Source of the DNA: an uncultured Flavobacteriaceae bacterium
Lineage (GTDB): Bacteria > Bacteroidota > Bacteroidia > Flavobacteriales > Flavobacteriaceae
Assembly: GCA_938018045.1 (NCBI GenBank)
Contig: CALIIP010000059.1
Coordinates: forward strand, 1 to 10,752
Length of the DNA: 10,752 nucleotides
Direction: 5' to 3'
The position numbers were made by a program, and so were the translations under genes. Positions 1 through 6,385 of this stretch are shown piece by piece; position 1 is the first letter of the stretch, and each line of letters opens with the position of its first letter. The notes below the pieces were generated by a model that was not told the origin of the DNA, ran no database searches, and saw nothing but the letters and a program-made list of their open reading frames with translations.

Positions 1-139
1 TGCACAACAAATTTATTATAGATACGCTAAAGGTTATACGACAGACAAACGTTTTGCGTATTTTAATAAGCATACACAACTACTTTTTGTAATTGCAAAA
101 CAAGCAATACAAAAAAATAGAATTGATAATTTGTTTTAG
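1..139 (+). CDS. 3' end of an unidentified protein-coding gene (partial)
   Basis: An open frame enters from the left edge (first full codon at base 2) and runs 45 codons to a TAG at 137-139. The visible C-terminus is basic and aromatic: it begins AQQIYYRYAKGYTTDKRF and ends KNRIDNLF, with a helix-like stretch around LLFVIAKQAI. Codon use matches the neighbouring genes and no stop interrupts it, so it reads as a genuine gene tail. I do not recognise the family, and there are no catalytic motifs in the part seen. It converges on the small leftward gene at 178-501, with 38 bases between the stops and no obvious hairpin terminator in that gap. Confidence 0.6.
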   Translation, partial: AQQIYYRYAKGYTTDKRFAYFNKHTQLLFVIAKQAIQKNRIDNLF

Positions 140-177
140 AGTTTTTGGTTCATCCTTTCACTAAATATATAATGTTA

Positions 178-501
178 TTAATTTTGTTTTACTTCATTGT
201 TAAAAAAGAGTACGTCGTCTTTTTCAGAATAATATAAATTTATTGAATCACCTTCTTTCACTTCTTTACAAGCAAGACGTGAAATAATAACATGATATTC
301 TTTAAAATTAAAATTCACCCTTAGTTTACTACTAATTGTGTTTCTTCTTCCTGTTAACATATACTTAGGTTGACACAAAACTTTCTCAATTTTTGCTGAA
401 ATGATTTCTTTAGCATTATCCTTTTGTTTATTTTTTTCTAGTATTTTATAACCACAAAAAATAAAAATTACAATTAATAATATCAACTTAAAGTTTTTCA
501 T
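178..501 (-). CDS. Small membrane-anchored protein of unknown function (107 aa)
   Basis: The protein has one hydrophobic N-terminal segment (about residues 4-18) followed by a lysine-rich stretch and an 80-residue soluble region, so it is probably anchored in the inner membrane with its body in the periplasm. Cys16 lies in the hydrophobic segment, but the preceding residues do not form a good lipobox, so a lipoprotein is unlikely. Cys43 and Cys78 flank a beta-rich core and could form a disulfide if the domain is periplasmic. The C-terminal pattern (a V/I-rich strand, then KEGDSINLYYSEKDD) loosely recalls small DUF3592-like membrane proteins, but I cannot assign a family. It is monocistronic, with a predicted promoter at 526-555. 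Its real-gene status rests on clean codon use, the signal-anchor and the promoter. Confidence 0.7.
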   Translation of the reverse strand: MKNFKLILLIVIFIFCGYKILEKNKQKDNAKEIISAKIEKVLCQPKYMLTGRRNTISSKLRVNFNFKEYHVIISRLACKEVKEGDSINLYYSEKDDVLFFNNEVKQN

Positions 502-525
502 TTTCCTAAATTTTCATGCAGATTA

Positions 526-555
526 CAAATGTAATCAAAAAAAAAGGAGCACAAA
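526..555 (-). promoter_or_regulatory. Predicted Bacteroidota-type promoter for the 178-501 gene
   Basis: On the minus strand TACATTTG (533 to 526) matches the TAnnTTTG -7 box exactly. A TTTG (555 to 552) lies 18 bases upstream as a -33 box, slightly short of the usual spacing. Transcription would start near 520, leaving a leader of about 20 bases before the ATG at 501. The -33 box sits inside the stem of the ssb terminator. Confidence 0.45.
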
Positions 556-570
556 TTTGCGCTCCTTTTT
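537..570 (-). terminator. Intrinsic terminator downstream of ssb
   Basis: GGAGC (546-550) pairs with GCTCC (561-565). The stem is lengthened by the flanking A and T runs and inner pairs around AAATTT. In the minus-strand transcript the hairpin is followed by nine U (complement of 537-545), a classic Rho-independent form. It begins about 25 bases after the ssb stop. The plus strand also has a T5 run, so it could act in both directions. Confidence 0.85.
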
Positions 571-594
571 CTCTTTTTCAAGCAATTCTCCAAC

Positions 595-930
595 TTAATT
601 TTTACCAAGCATCAATAATTCGTTACATACAACTTCTGTGATGTAACGTTTATTTCCATCTTTATCATCATAAGATCGAGAAGTTAATTTTCCTTCAATT
701 GCTATTTGATTTCCTTTTTCCAAATATTTTTCTACAATTTCTGCTGTCTTATTCCACGCTACAATATTTGTCCATTGTGTGTCTGTAACTTTTTCGCCTT
801 GCGCATTTTTATAAGTTTCATTTGTTGCAATAGAAAATTTCGCTAATTTTTTACCACTTTCTAAAGTGATGATTTCAGGATTGTTTCCTAAGTTTCCAAT
901 CAATTGTACTTTGTTTCTTAACGTACTCAT
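595..930 (-). CDS. ssb: Single-stranded DNA-binding protein, short form without acidic tail (111 aa)
   Basis: This protein binds single-stranded DNA during replication, recombination and repair in the cytoplasm. Nearly its whole length is one OB fold (about residues 4-104). Visible family features are the N-terminal NKVQLIGNLGNNPE, the W53/W59 pair in TQWTNIVAWNKTAE, the YLEKGNQIAIEGKL strand, and the closing RYITEVV. At 111 aa it is much shorter than E. coli SSB (about 178 aa). It ends in LLMLGKN with no disordered linker and no DDDIPF-type acidic tip, the part that normally recruits partner proteins. It stands alone, with a strong terminator behind it and a divergent gene in front. In many flavobacteria an ssb gene lies next to gliding gene gldE, so this copy may be a second paralogue; that is inference. 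ATG at 930 is the natural start. Confidence 0.95.
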   Translation of the reverse strand: MSTLRNKVQLIGNLGNNPEIITLESGKKLAKFSIATNETYKNAQGEKVTDTQWTNIVAWNKTAEIVEKYLEKGNQIAIEGKLTSRSYDDKDGNKRYITEVVCNELLMLGKN

Positions 931-987
931 AAGATAAGGTTTTAATAATTATTTAAATTTGTTTTTTGTCAATTCGTTTTGACACTG

Positions 988-995
988 CAAAGATG
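988..995 (-). promoter_or_regulatory. Possible -7 box for ssb
   Basis: The minus strand reads CATCTTTG followed by CA, one mismatch from TAnnTTTG and close to the TATCTTTGCA form common in flavobacteria. It lies about 58 bases upstream of the ssb ATG. No convincing TTTG -33 box is visible, so this is a weak call. Confidence 0.35.
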
Positions 996-1081
996 CGACA
1001 CCTTTCTAAAAATTATCGGTTGTTAAACGGTTACTTTCGGTAGTAATTGAATGAAATCGACTACATTCGAATAAATTTTCA

Positions 1082-1089
1082 TATATTTG
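1082..1089 (+). promoter_or_regulatory. Possible -7 box for the zinc-ribbon/M28 peptidase unit
   Basis: TATATTTG matches TAnnTTTG exactly and lies 77 bases before the ATG at 1167. The expected -33 region (around 1058-1062) has no clear TTTG. The implied leader of about 70 bases is longer than elsewhere in this window. The rest of the 931-1166 spacer holds no gene or hairpin that I can support. Confidence 0.4.
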
Positions 1090-1166
1090 TGTGTAAATTG
1101 TTGGAAATCAATTTAATGATAATATTAGGAATTAAATTGAAGAATAAATATAGAAATTGTTAAGAG

Positions 1167-1517
1167 ATGGAAGCACAAAAATGTTTAGAATGTTCAGAGC
1201 CATTTAAAGGCAGAATTGATAAAAAATTCTGTTCAGATTATTGTAGAAACACCTACAATAACAAGGTTGATAAGGAAAGTAAAAACATGATTCGGAATGT
1301 GAATTATCGCTTGCGAAAAAACTACAAAACACTTTGTAAACTCAACACAACAGGAAAAACGAAAGTTACGCGTGTTAAGTTATTAAGTCAAAATTTTGAC
1401 TTTAACACCTTCACATCAATTTACACAACCAAAACCGGAAACACCTATTTTTACGTGTACGACCAAGGATATTTAGCCCTTGAAAACGATTATTATTTAC
1501 TGATTAAATCAATTTAA
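1167..1517 (+). CDS. Small zinc-ribbon protein of unknown function (116 aa)
   Basis: The N-terminal 30 residues carry a four-cysteine zinc site, Cys6-x2-Cys9-x12-Cys22-x3-Cys26. Its context, KFCSDYCRNTYNNK, is typical of small zinc-ribbon/treble-clef proteins of the DUF2116-like kind. A strongly basic middle (about 33-72) is followed by an aromatic, probably beta-rich C-terminal half that includes TGNTYFYVYDQGYLALEN. The basic charge and zinc site suggest nucleic-acid or protein binding, but no specific role can be read from the sequence. The stop codon is one base from the ATG of the M28 peptidase, so the two are almost certainly co-transcribed. A functional link between a cytoplasmic zinc protein and a membrane peptidase is not obvious. 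Confidence 0.8.
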   Translation: MEAQKCLECSEPFKGRIDKKFCSDYCRNTYNNKVDKESKNMIRNVNYRLRKNYKTLCKLNTTGKTKVTRVKLLSQNFDFNTFTSIYTTKTGNTYFYVYDQGYLALENDYYLLIKSI

Positions 1518-1518
1518 A

Positions 1519-3843
1519 ATGAAAAAATACGCCAAAGCCATATCTGCACTTATAATACTTGCTACAATTTATTATAGTTTCAATAGTCTTTTACCAACAA
1601 AAATATCAGACTTAAATACACCATTAACCGAATTCTCGACTGAAAGAGCGTTGGTTCATTTAAAAAAAATATCTGAGAAACCTCATTATGTCGGAAGTGA
1701 AGCGCATAGCAATGTGCGAAATTATTTAGTTTCAGAATTAGAGGAACTTGGATTGGAAATTGCCCTTCAAGATCAAATTGCAATAAATAATAAGTGGAAA
1801 GCAGCCTCAGGAACAAAAAACATTATAGCAAAAATTGAAGGTTCTGATTCGAATAGTAAAGCGTTGTTATTGTTGGCACATTATGATTCTGCTGTGCACT
1901 CTTCTTTGGGAGCAAGTGATGCAGGAAGTGGTGTTGTAACTATTTTAGAAGGAATTCGTGCTTTTTTGGCTAGCAATAAAACTCCAAAAAATGATATTAT
2001 TATTTTATTTTCTGATGCCGAAGAAATTGGATTACTAGGAGCAAATGCCTTTGTAAATCATCATGAATGGACAAAAGATGTTGGATTGGTTCTTAATTTT
2101 GAAGCGCGTGGAAGTGGAGGGCCAAGTTATATGTTACTTGAAACCAATGGCGGAAATAAAGAATTAATCAAAGCGTTTAATAATGCAAAACCAAATTTTC
2201 CAGTTGCCAATTCATTGATGTACAGCATTTATAAAATGCTACCAAATGATACAGATTTAACTGTTTTTAGAGAAGATGCAAACATCAATGGTTTTAATTT
2301 TGCGTTTATAGATGATCATTTTGATTATCACACAGCGCAAGATACGTTTGAGCGATTGGACAGAAATACACTTGAGCAGCAAGGAGATTATATAATGACT
2401 TTGATGCCTTATTTTGCAAATTCTAATTTAGAAAATCTCAATGCGACTTCTGACGACATCTATTTCTCTTTCCCAAAAATCGGTTTGATAACGTATCCTT
2501 TTTCATGGGTTTTACCAATATTTATCATTGCATTTGTTTTATTTTTTATACTGATATTCATTGGAATTAGTAAAAGAAAATTAGTTGTAAAAGAAATGCT
2601 AATTGGTTTTATCCCGTTTTTAGTTTCTTTAACTTTAAGTGCTTTAGTAACTGTTTTTGGATGGAAATTACTCAAAGCCATACATCCACAATACAACGAT
2701 ATTTTACATGGATTCACCTATAACGGTCATTGGTACATTTTTGCATTCAGTATCTTGGCGTTGGCAATTTCAATATGGATTTATAAGCGTTATTTCAAAA
2801 AATATGCATCGCAAAATTTAATGATTGCTCCAATTTTCATTTGGATACTTCTCAACCTGTTTATTGTTTTAAAACTACAAGGAGCAGGATTTTTTATATT
2901 TCCAGTATTCTTAGCATTGATTTCTTTACTTGTTTTATTGACGTCAAATACTTCAGAAAATAAATTGATTGTCATCGCTTTATTGGCAATTCCGACATTG
3001 ATAGTTTTCACACCATTAATTCAAATGCTTCCAGTAGGCTTGGGATTAAAAATGTTGGCAATTAGTTCAGTTTTTGTGGTGCTTATTTTCGGATTAATGA
3101 TTCCTATCTTTCATCAATATAAAAGCATAAAAAAATTACATCTTTTATTTTTGACAATTGCCATTTTCACATTCATAAAAGCATCTTCTATAGCCGATTA
3201 TTCTGAAGATAGAAAACAACCTACAAGTTTAGTTTACGTCTTAAATTCTGATGATAATGAAGCTTTTTGGGCAAGTTTTGAAGGCAAAGTAAATGAATAT
3301 AACAAAGCTTATTTAACTGATGAACCAACTAAAGGTAGTTTTATTCAGCATGCTACAGCAAGTAAATATTATTCTAACTATAAATTACATAAAAAGACTG
3401 AACCTATTGATTTAAAAACTCCAATCACAACAATCTTATTAGACAGTATTTATGGTGAAAACAGGCATATAAAATTGCGTATAGAAACCGCAAGAAATGC
3501 AGACAGAATAGAGTTGTTAGCAAAAGATTCTATTGCTTTTAAATCTTTTGTTGTAAACGGTGAAGTTTTAAAACAGCCTAAGGATCAATCTTACATTTTT
3601 AATACTGGAAAACGTAAAAATGTCTTGAGTTATTATTTTACCAAACCAAATGAAGTGTTGGAGTTTGAGTATATTATTGGTTCAAAAGAAAACCCAACAT
3701 TAGAACTTCAAGAAGTGAAATATGATTTATTCACCAACGAACTTTTGAAAGTTGAACCAAGAAAAGATATAAAAATGATGCCAACGCCATTTGTCATAAA
3801 TGATGCAACGATAGTTATAAAAAATATTGAGTTTGCTTATTAA
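1519..3843 (+). CDS. Membrane-bound M28-family zinc metallopeptidase (774 aa)
   Basis: This is a predicted aminopeptidase-type enzyme with a two-zinc M28 site. The likely metal ligands are His121 (in AHYDSA), Asp134 (in GASDAGSG), Glu169, Glu195 (in NFEARG) and His271 (in DYHTAQD); Glu168 is the expected catalytic base. An N-terminal anchor (about 6-22) is followed by the catalytic domain (about 40-300). About eight membrane segments follow (roughly 324-350, 360-385, 405-424, 435-453, 456-475, 482-500, 510-532 and 540-557), then a C-terminal soluble domain of about 215 residues. If the first segment points inward to outward, the peptidase and C-terminal domain both face the periplasm. The layout resembles eukaryotic vacuolar Pff1 and ER ERMP1 peptidases, and related bacterial proteins exist in Bacteroidota. 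The substrate is unknown. It follows the zinc-ribbon gene by one base. Confidence 0.92.
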   Translation: MKKYAKAISALIILATIYYSFNSLLPTKISDLNTPLTEFSTERALVHLKKISEKPHYVGSEAHSNVRNYLVSELEELGLEIALQDQIAINNKWKAASGTKNIIAKIEGSDSNSKALLLLAHYDSAVHSSLGASDAGSGVVTILEGIRAFLASNKTPKNDIIILFSDAEEIGLLGANAFVNHHEWTKDVGLVLNFEARGSGGPSYMLLETNGGNKELIKAFNNAKPNFPVANSLMYSIYKMLPNDTDLTVFREDANINGFNFAFIDDHFDYHTAQDTFERLDRNTLEQQGDYIMTLMPYFANSNLENLNATSDDIYFSFPKIGLITYPFSWVLPIFIIAFVLFFILIFIGISKRKLVVKEMLIGFIPFLVSLTLSALVTVFGWKLLKAIHPQYNDILHGFTYNGHWYIFAFSILALAISIWIYKRYFKKYASQNLMIAPIFIWILLNLFIVLKLQGAGFFIFPVFLALISLLVLLTSNTSENKLIVIALLAIPTLIVFTPLIQMLPVGLGLKMLAISSVFVVLIFGLMIPIFHQYKSIKKLHLLFLTIAIFTFIKASSIADYSEDRKQPTSLVYVLNSDDNEAFWASFEGKVNEYNKAYLTDEPTKGSFIQHATASKYYSNYKLHKKTEPIDLKTPITTILLDSIYGENRHIKLRIETARNADRIELLAKDSIAFKSFVVNGEVLKQPKDQSYIFNTGKRKNVLSYYFTKPNEVLEFEYIIGSKENPTLELQEVKYDLFTNELLKVEPRKDIKMMPTPFVINDATIVIKNIEFAY

Positions 3844-3846
3844 AAA

Positions 3847-4308
3847 TTACCAATTATTTCCTTTCTGATTTAAGGCTGCTTTTAGAATATCTTTTTGGCT
3901 TATTTGTCCGACCAATTTTCCGTTTTCAACGATAGGAAAGCGACGTCTTTTTGATTGTAAAAACTTTGTTGCAGCATCAAAAATATTCATATTTCCATCA
4001 ATTGTATCAACTTCTTTTGCCATATGAGTTTCTACTTTTGTGTCTGCCATTGGCATATTAAAATAGCGACTTTCAGATATTTGTTTGATACAATCTCCTT
4101 CTGAAATAATTCCCATTAATTCGCCATTATCATTTACAACAGGACCTCCAGAAATACGATTTTTAATAAGCAGATCCATGACCTCTAGAACAGATTGTTC
4201 TGGTTTAAAAGTGATCAATTTAGTAGTCATATAATCTGAGACTAAAATTGGTTTGCCTAAAGATTTATCTGCTTGTTTTTTCGGAGCACTATAATTTTTA
4301 AAAGCCAT
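3847..4308 (-). CDS. Tandem CBS-domain protein (153 aa)
   Basis: The protein is two CBS domains with a short N-terminal extension. The first spans about residues 22-78 (VSDYMTTKLITFKPEQSV through GGPVVNDNGELMGIISEGD). The second spans about 91-148 (ETHMAKEVDTIDGNM through RRFPIVENGKLVGQISQKD). CBS pairs form a Bateman module that usually binds adenine nucleotides, and this protein has no fused enzyme or channel, so it is probably a stand-alone sensor or regulator of another protein. It lies just downstream of pyruvate kinase in the same direction. A link to energy status is tempting but unproven. The 93-base spacer has its own predicted promoter, so it need not depend on pyk transcription. 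It meets the M28 gene tail to tail with three bases between stops. Confidence 0.9.
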   Translation of the reverse strand: MAFKNYSAPKKQADKSLGKPILVSDYMTTKLITFKPEQSVLEVMDLLIKNRISGGPVVNDNGELMGIISEGDCIKQISESRYFNMPMADTKVETHMAKEVDTIDGNMNIFDAATKFLQSKRRRFPIVENGKLVGQISQKDILKAALNQKGNNW

Positions 4309-4329
4309 AATAGTTAGTTTTAATTCAGT

Positions 4330-4360
4330 TAAAGATATAGAATTTTTATAACTAACTCAA
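4330..4360 (-). promoter_or_regulatory. Predicted promoter of the CBS-domain gene
   Basis: On the minus strand TATCTTTA (4337 to 4330) is one base from TAnnTTTG. A TTG (4360 to 4358) lies exactly 20 bases upstream, the normal -33/-7 spacing in Bacteroidota. Transcription would start near 4324, giving a leader of about 16 bases. The -33 box lies within a perfect palindrome (4357-4370). Confidence 0.5.
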
Positions 4361-4370
4361 TTTAAATTGA
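4357..4370. promoter_or_regulatory. 14-bp perfect palindrome over the -33 region (possible operator)
   Basis: TCAATTTAAATTGA is a perfect 14-bp palindrome that covers the -33 TTG of the CBS-gene promoter. A second inverted pair, AGTTAGTT (4312-4319) and AACTAACT (4350-4357), brackets the -7 box and leader. No U-tract follows it, so it is not a terminator. Operator function is inference, and A+T-rich sequence makes such palindromes less rare than they look. Confidence 0.35.
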
Positions 4371-4401
4371 TAGAACTCTCAAAAATAATATTTAAATCTC
4401 T

Positions 4402-5829
4402 CTATTTTAGCTGAGTCAAACGCAAAGTATTCACCATACCTTTCTCTTTTACAGGCATAGAAGAAAGAGTAATTACTAAATCTCCTTTCTTGACATAATC
4501 TTGATCCATAGCGATTTTATTCAAATCTTTTATAGTTTGATCAGTCGATTCCATCTTGTCATAAAAGAACGCCTTTACTCCCCAAAGTAGGTTAAGTCTT
4601 GATAAGATTCGTTTATTTGAAGTGTATGCTAATATATCTGCATTAGGTCTCCAAGCCGAAATTTGAAACGCTGTATAACCACTATTTGTCAACGTTTGAA
4701 TTGCTTTCGCTTCTACATTTCCTGCCATACTTGCTGCATGGTAGCAGATAGATTTTGTGATATAACGATCTGTTAATATATGTGGAATACGTTTTGGAAC
4801 ATTGATTCTAGGTGAATTTTCAACATTTTGAATTATTCTTCTCATTTGATTTATAACCAGTACAGGATATTTTCCTACAGATGTTTCTCCAGAAAGCATT
4901 ACCGCATCTGCACCATCCATAATTGAGTTGGCAACATCATTTACTTCAGCTCTTGTTGGCACTTGATTACTAATCATAGTTTCCATCATTTGCGTTGCAA
5001 TAATCACAGGAATTCTTGCAGATTTTGCTTTTTCAACCAACATCTTTTGAATTAAGGGAACTTGCTCCATCGGTAATTCTACACCTAAATCACCACGAGC
5101 AACCATCAAACCATCACAAGAACGAACAATTGAGTCAATATTTTTAACTGCTTCTGGTTTCTCAATTTTAGCAATAATTGGTATTTTACAATCAGAATGT
5201 TTGTTTATTAATCTCTCTAAATCTTTACAATCTTCAGGTGTTCTTACGAATGACAAAGCAAACCAATCTACTTCAATTTCGCACGCAAAAATGGCATCTT
5301 TAATATCTTTTTTGGTTAATGCAGGTTGAGATATATTGGTGTTTGGTAGGTTTACTCCTTTTTTAGAATTTAAAATACCACCAACCAAAACTTTAGTTTT
5401 TACTTCAGTTTTATTGTCTGTTTCAATAACTTCAAAACACAGCTTCCCATCATCTACCAAAATTTTCTCACCAACATTTACATCTTTCGGGAAATTTTTA
5501 TAAGTCATAAAAGCCTTTTCAGCAGAACCTTTACATTTTGTTGTTGTGAATACAAATGTATTCCCTTTTATAAGTTTGAAACCTTCACCCATATCACCAA
5601 CACGCAATTTTGGACCTTGTAAATCGGCTAAAATGGCAACATTATGGCCAAGTTTAGCATTCATTTCACGAATATTTGCAACTGTTTCTCTTACATGATC
5701 ATGTTCGGCATGAGAAAAGTTTATTCGAAAAACATTTACACCAGCAAGACTCATTTTTTCAAGCATTTCTGGTGAATCACAAGCAGGACCAAGTGTTGCA
5801 ACTATTTTTGTTTTTTTTGTGCTAGCCAT
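4402..5829 (-). CDS. pyk: Pyruvate kinase (475 aa)
   Basis: This enzyme transfers phosphate from phosphoenolpyruvate to ADP to make pyruvate and ATP, the last step of glycolysis. The length fits bacterial pyruvate kinases. Visible motifs are the N-terminal TKIVATLGPACDS; Arg35/Asn37/Ser39 in FRINFSHAEH; Asp69 in ADLQGPKLRVG; the signature around catalytic Lys221 (IIAKIEKPEA); the metal-binding Glu223 and Asp247 (ARGDLGVE); Thr279 (IATQMMETM); and DGADAVMLSGETSVGKYP. The B domain is about residues 72-170 and the regulatory C domain starts near 345. Lys74 occupies the position of rabbit muscle Glu117 and Leu70 that of Thr113, a pattern linked to K+-independent enzymes. The gene starts three bases after the stop of the upstream gene, so the two are co-transcribed. 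Confidence 0.98.
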   Translation of the reverse strand: MASTKKTKIVATLGPACDSPEMLEKMSLAGVNVFRINFSHAEHDHVRETVANIREMNAKLGHNVAILADLQGPKLRVGDMGEGFKLIKGNTFVFTTTKCKGSAEKAFMTYKNFPKDVNVGEKILVDDGKLCFEVIETDNKTEVKTKVLVGGILNSKKGVNLPNTNISQPALTKKDIKDAIFACEIEVDWFALSFVRTPEDCKDLERLINKHSDCKIPIIAKIEKPEAVKNIDSIVRSCDGLMVARGDLGVELPMEQVPLIQKMLVEKAKSARIPVIIATQMMETMISNQVPTRAEVNDVANSIMDGADAVMLSGETSVGKYPVLVINQMRRIIQNVENSPRINVPKRIPHILTDRYITKSICYHAASMAGNVEAKAIQTLTNSGYTAFQISAWRPNADILAYTSNKRILSRLNLLWGVKAFFYDKMESTDQTIKDLNKIAMDQDYVKKGDLVITLSSMPVKEKGMVNTLRLTQLK

Positions 5830-5832
5830 ATA

Positions 5833-6297
5833 TTAAAATATTAAAAAGTCTTTTGAACTCAGTTTTAAAGGATTTATATGATATGAAGTGACTACTTGAC
5901 TAATTTTATTTAGTTTCTCAATAGTCTTTAAAATTTCTTTAGTAGAAATATCACCTTCAATTTTCATAAAATAATCCACATTCTTTTTTTCACGGATCAA
6001 ATATGTTGTACTGCTAAAAAATTCGTTCTGTGAGAACAAATTTATAGTAGAATTTTCACTCGTATTTCCTACATGTTTATTTGAAATTAGATATGTTGCT
6101 AATTGTTTTTCTTCGTTTATAAACTCAAAAATAGGGAATGAAGCGTTCTTATTTTTAAAATCTAAATTAAAATTTGACCGCGTAAATTTTGTGTTTAAAT
6201 TTGAATTTAAAAGGTAAGCCAATCTAAAATCTTCTTCTGAAGTATGAATACCTATCAAGGAATAATCATCAACTAAATTTAAAGAATGTATTTGCAT
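5833..6297 (-). CDS. IPExxxDY-like protein of unknown function (154 aa)
   Basis: I start it at ATG 6297 (MQIHSLNLVDDY). A TTG two codons upstream is also in frame but has no support. The protein is soluble with no signal peptide. Its second half contains YLIREKKNVDYFMKIEGD, resembling the motif that names the Bacteroidota IPExxxDY family, although the Pro is Arg here and one extra residue lies before DY. The location between rnc and pyk is, from memory, where this family sits in flavobacteria, and this supports the call. A helical C-terminus (STKEILKTIEKLNKISQVV) follows. Function is unknown. With only three bases before pyk, it is almost surely translated from the same message. Confidence 0.75.
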   Translation of the reverse strand: MQIHSLNLVDDYSLIGIHTSEEDFRLAYLLNSNLNTKFTRSNFNLDFKNKNASFPIFEFINEEKQLATYLISNKHVGNTSENSTINLFSQNEFFSSTTYLIREKKNVDYFMKIEGDISTKEILKTIEKLNKISQVVTSYHINPLKLSSKDFLIF

Positions 6298-6321
6298 AAC
6301 CAATCAACTATATAGGAAACG

Positions 6322-6355
6322 CTAAATTAAGGATTGTTTTAGTAACTTAACTCAA
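6322..6355 (-). promoter_or_regulatory. Weak candidate promoter for the IPExxxDY-like gene and pyk
   Basis: The minus strand has TAATTTAG (6329 to 6322), one mismatch from TAnnTTTG, with a TTG (6355 to 6353) 23 bases upstream. The sequence TTGAGTTAAGTTA here resembles TTGAGTTAGTTAT at the CBS-gene promoter. Because no terminator follows rnc, read-through from upstream is equally possible. Confidence 0.3.
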
Positions 6356-6385
6356 TATATATAAGAAAAGGCTATAACGTTTTAG

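Noticed and set aside
1580..1816. Leftward open frame of 78 codons inside the M28 peptidase gene
   Set aside because: It lies antisense to the conserved peptidase domain, has no motif, and its codon use is that of a shadow frame.
2460..2717. Leftward open frame of 85 codons inside the M28 membrane region
   Set aside because: It is antisense to well-supported transmembrane coding sequence, with no recognisable protein features.
2790..3011. Leftward open frame of 73 codons inside the M28 membrane region
   Set aside because: It is a shadow of the hydrophobic coding frame on the other strand, with no promoter or homology signal.
6298..6303. TTG start two codons upstream for the IPExxxDY-like gene
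   Set aside because: An ATG follows immediately, and nothing favours the rarer TTG.
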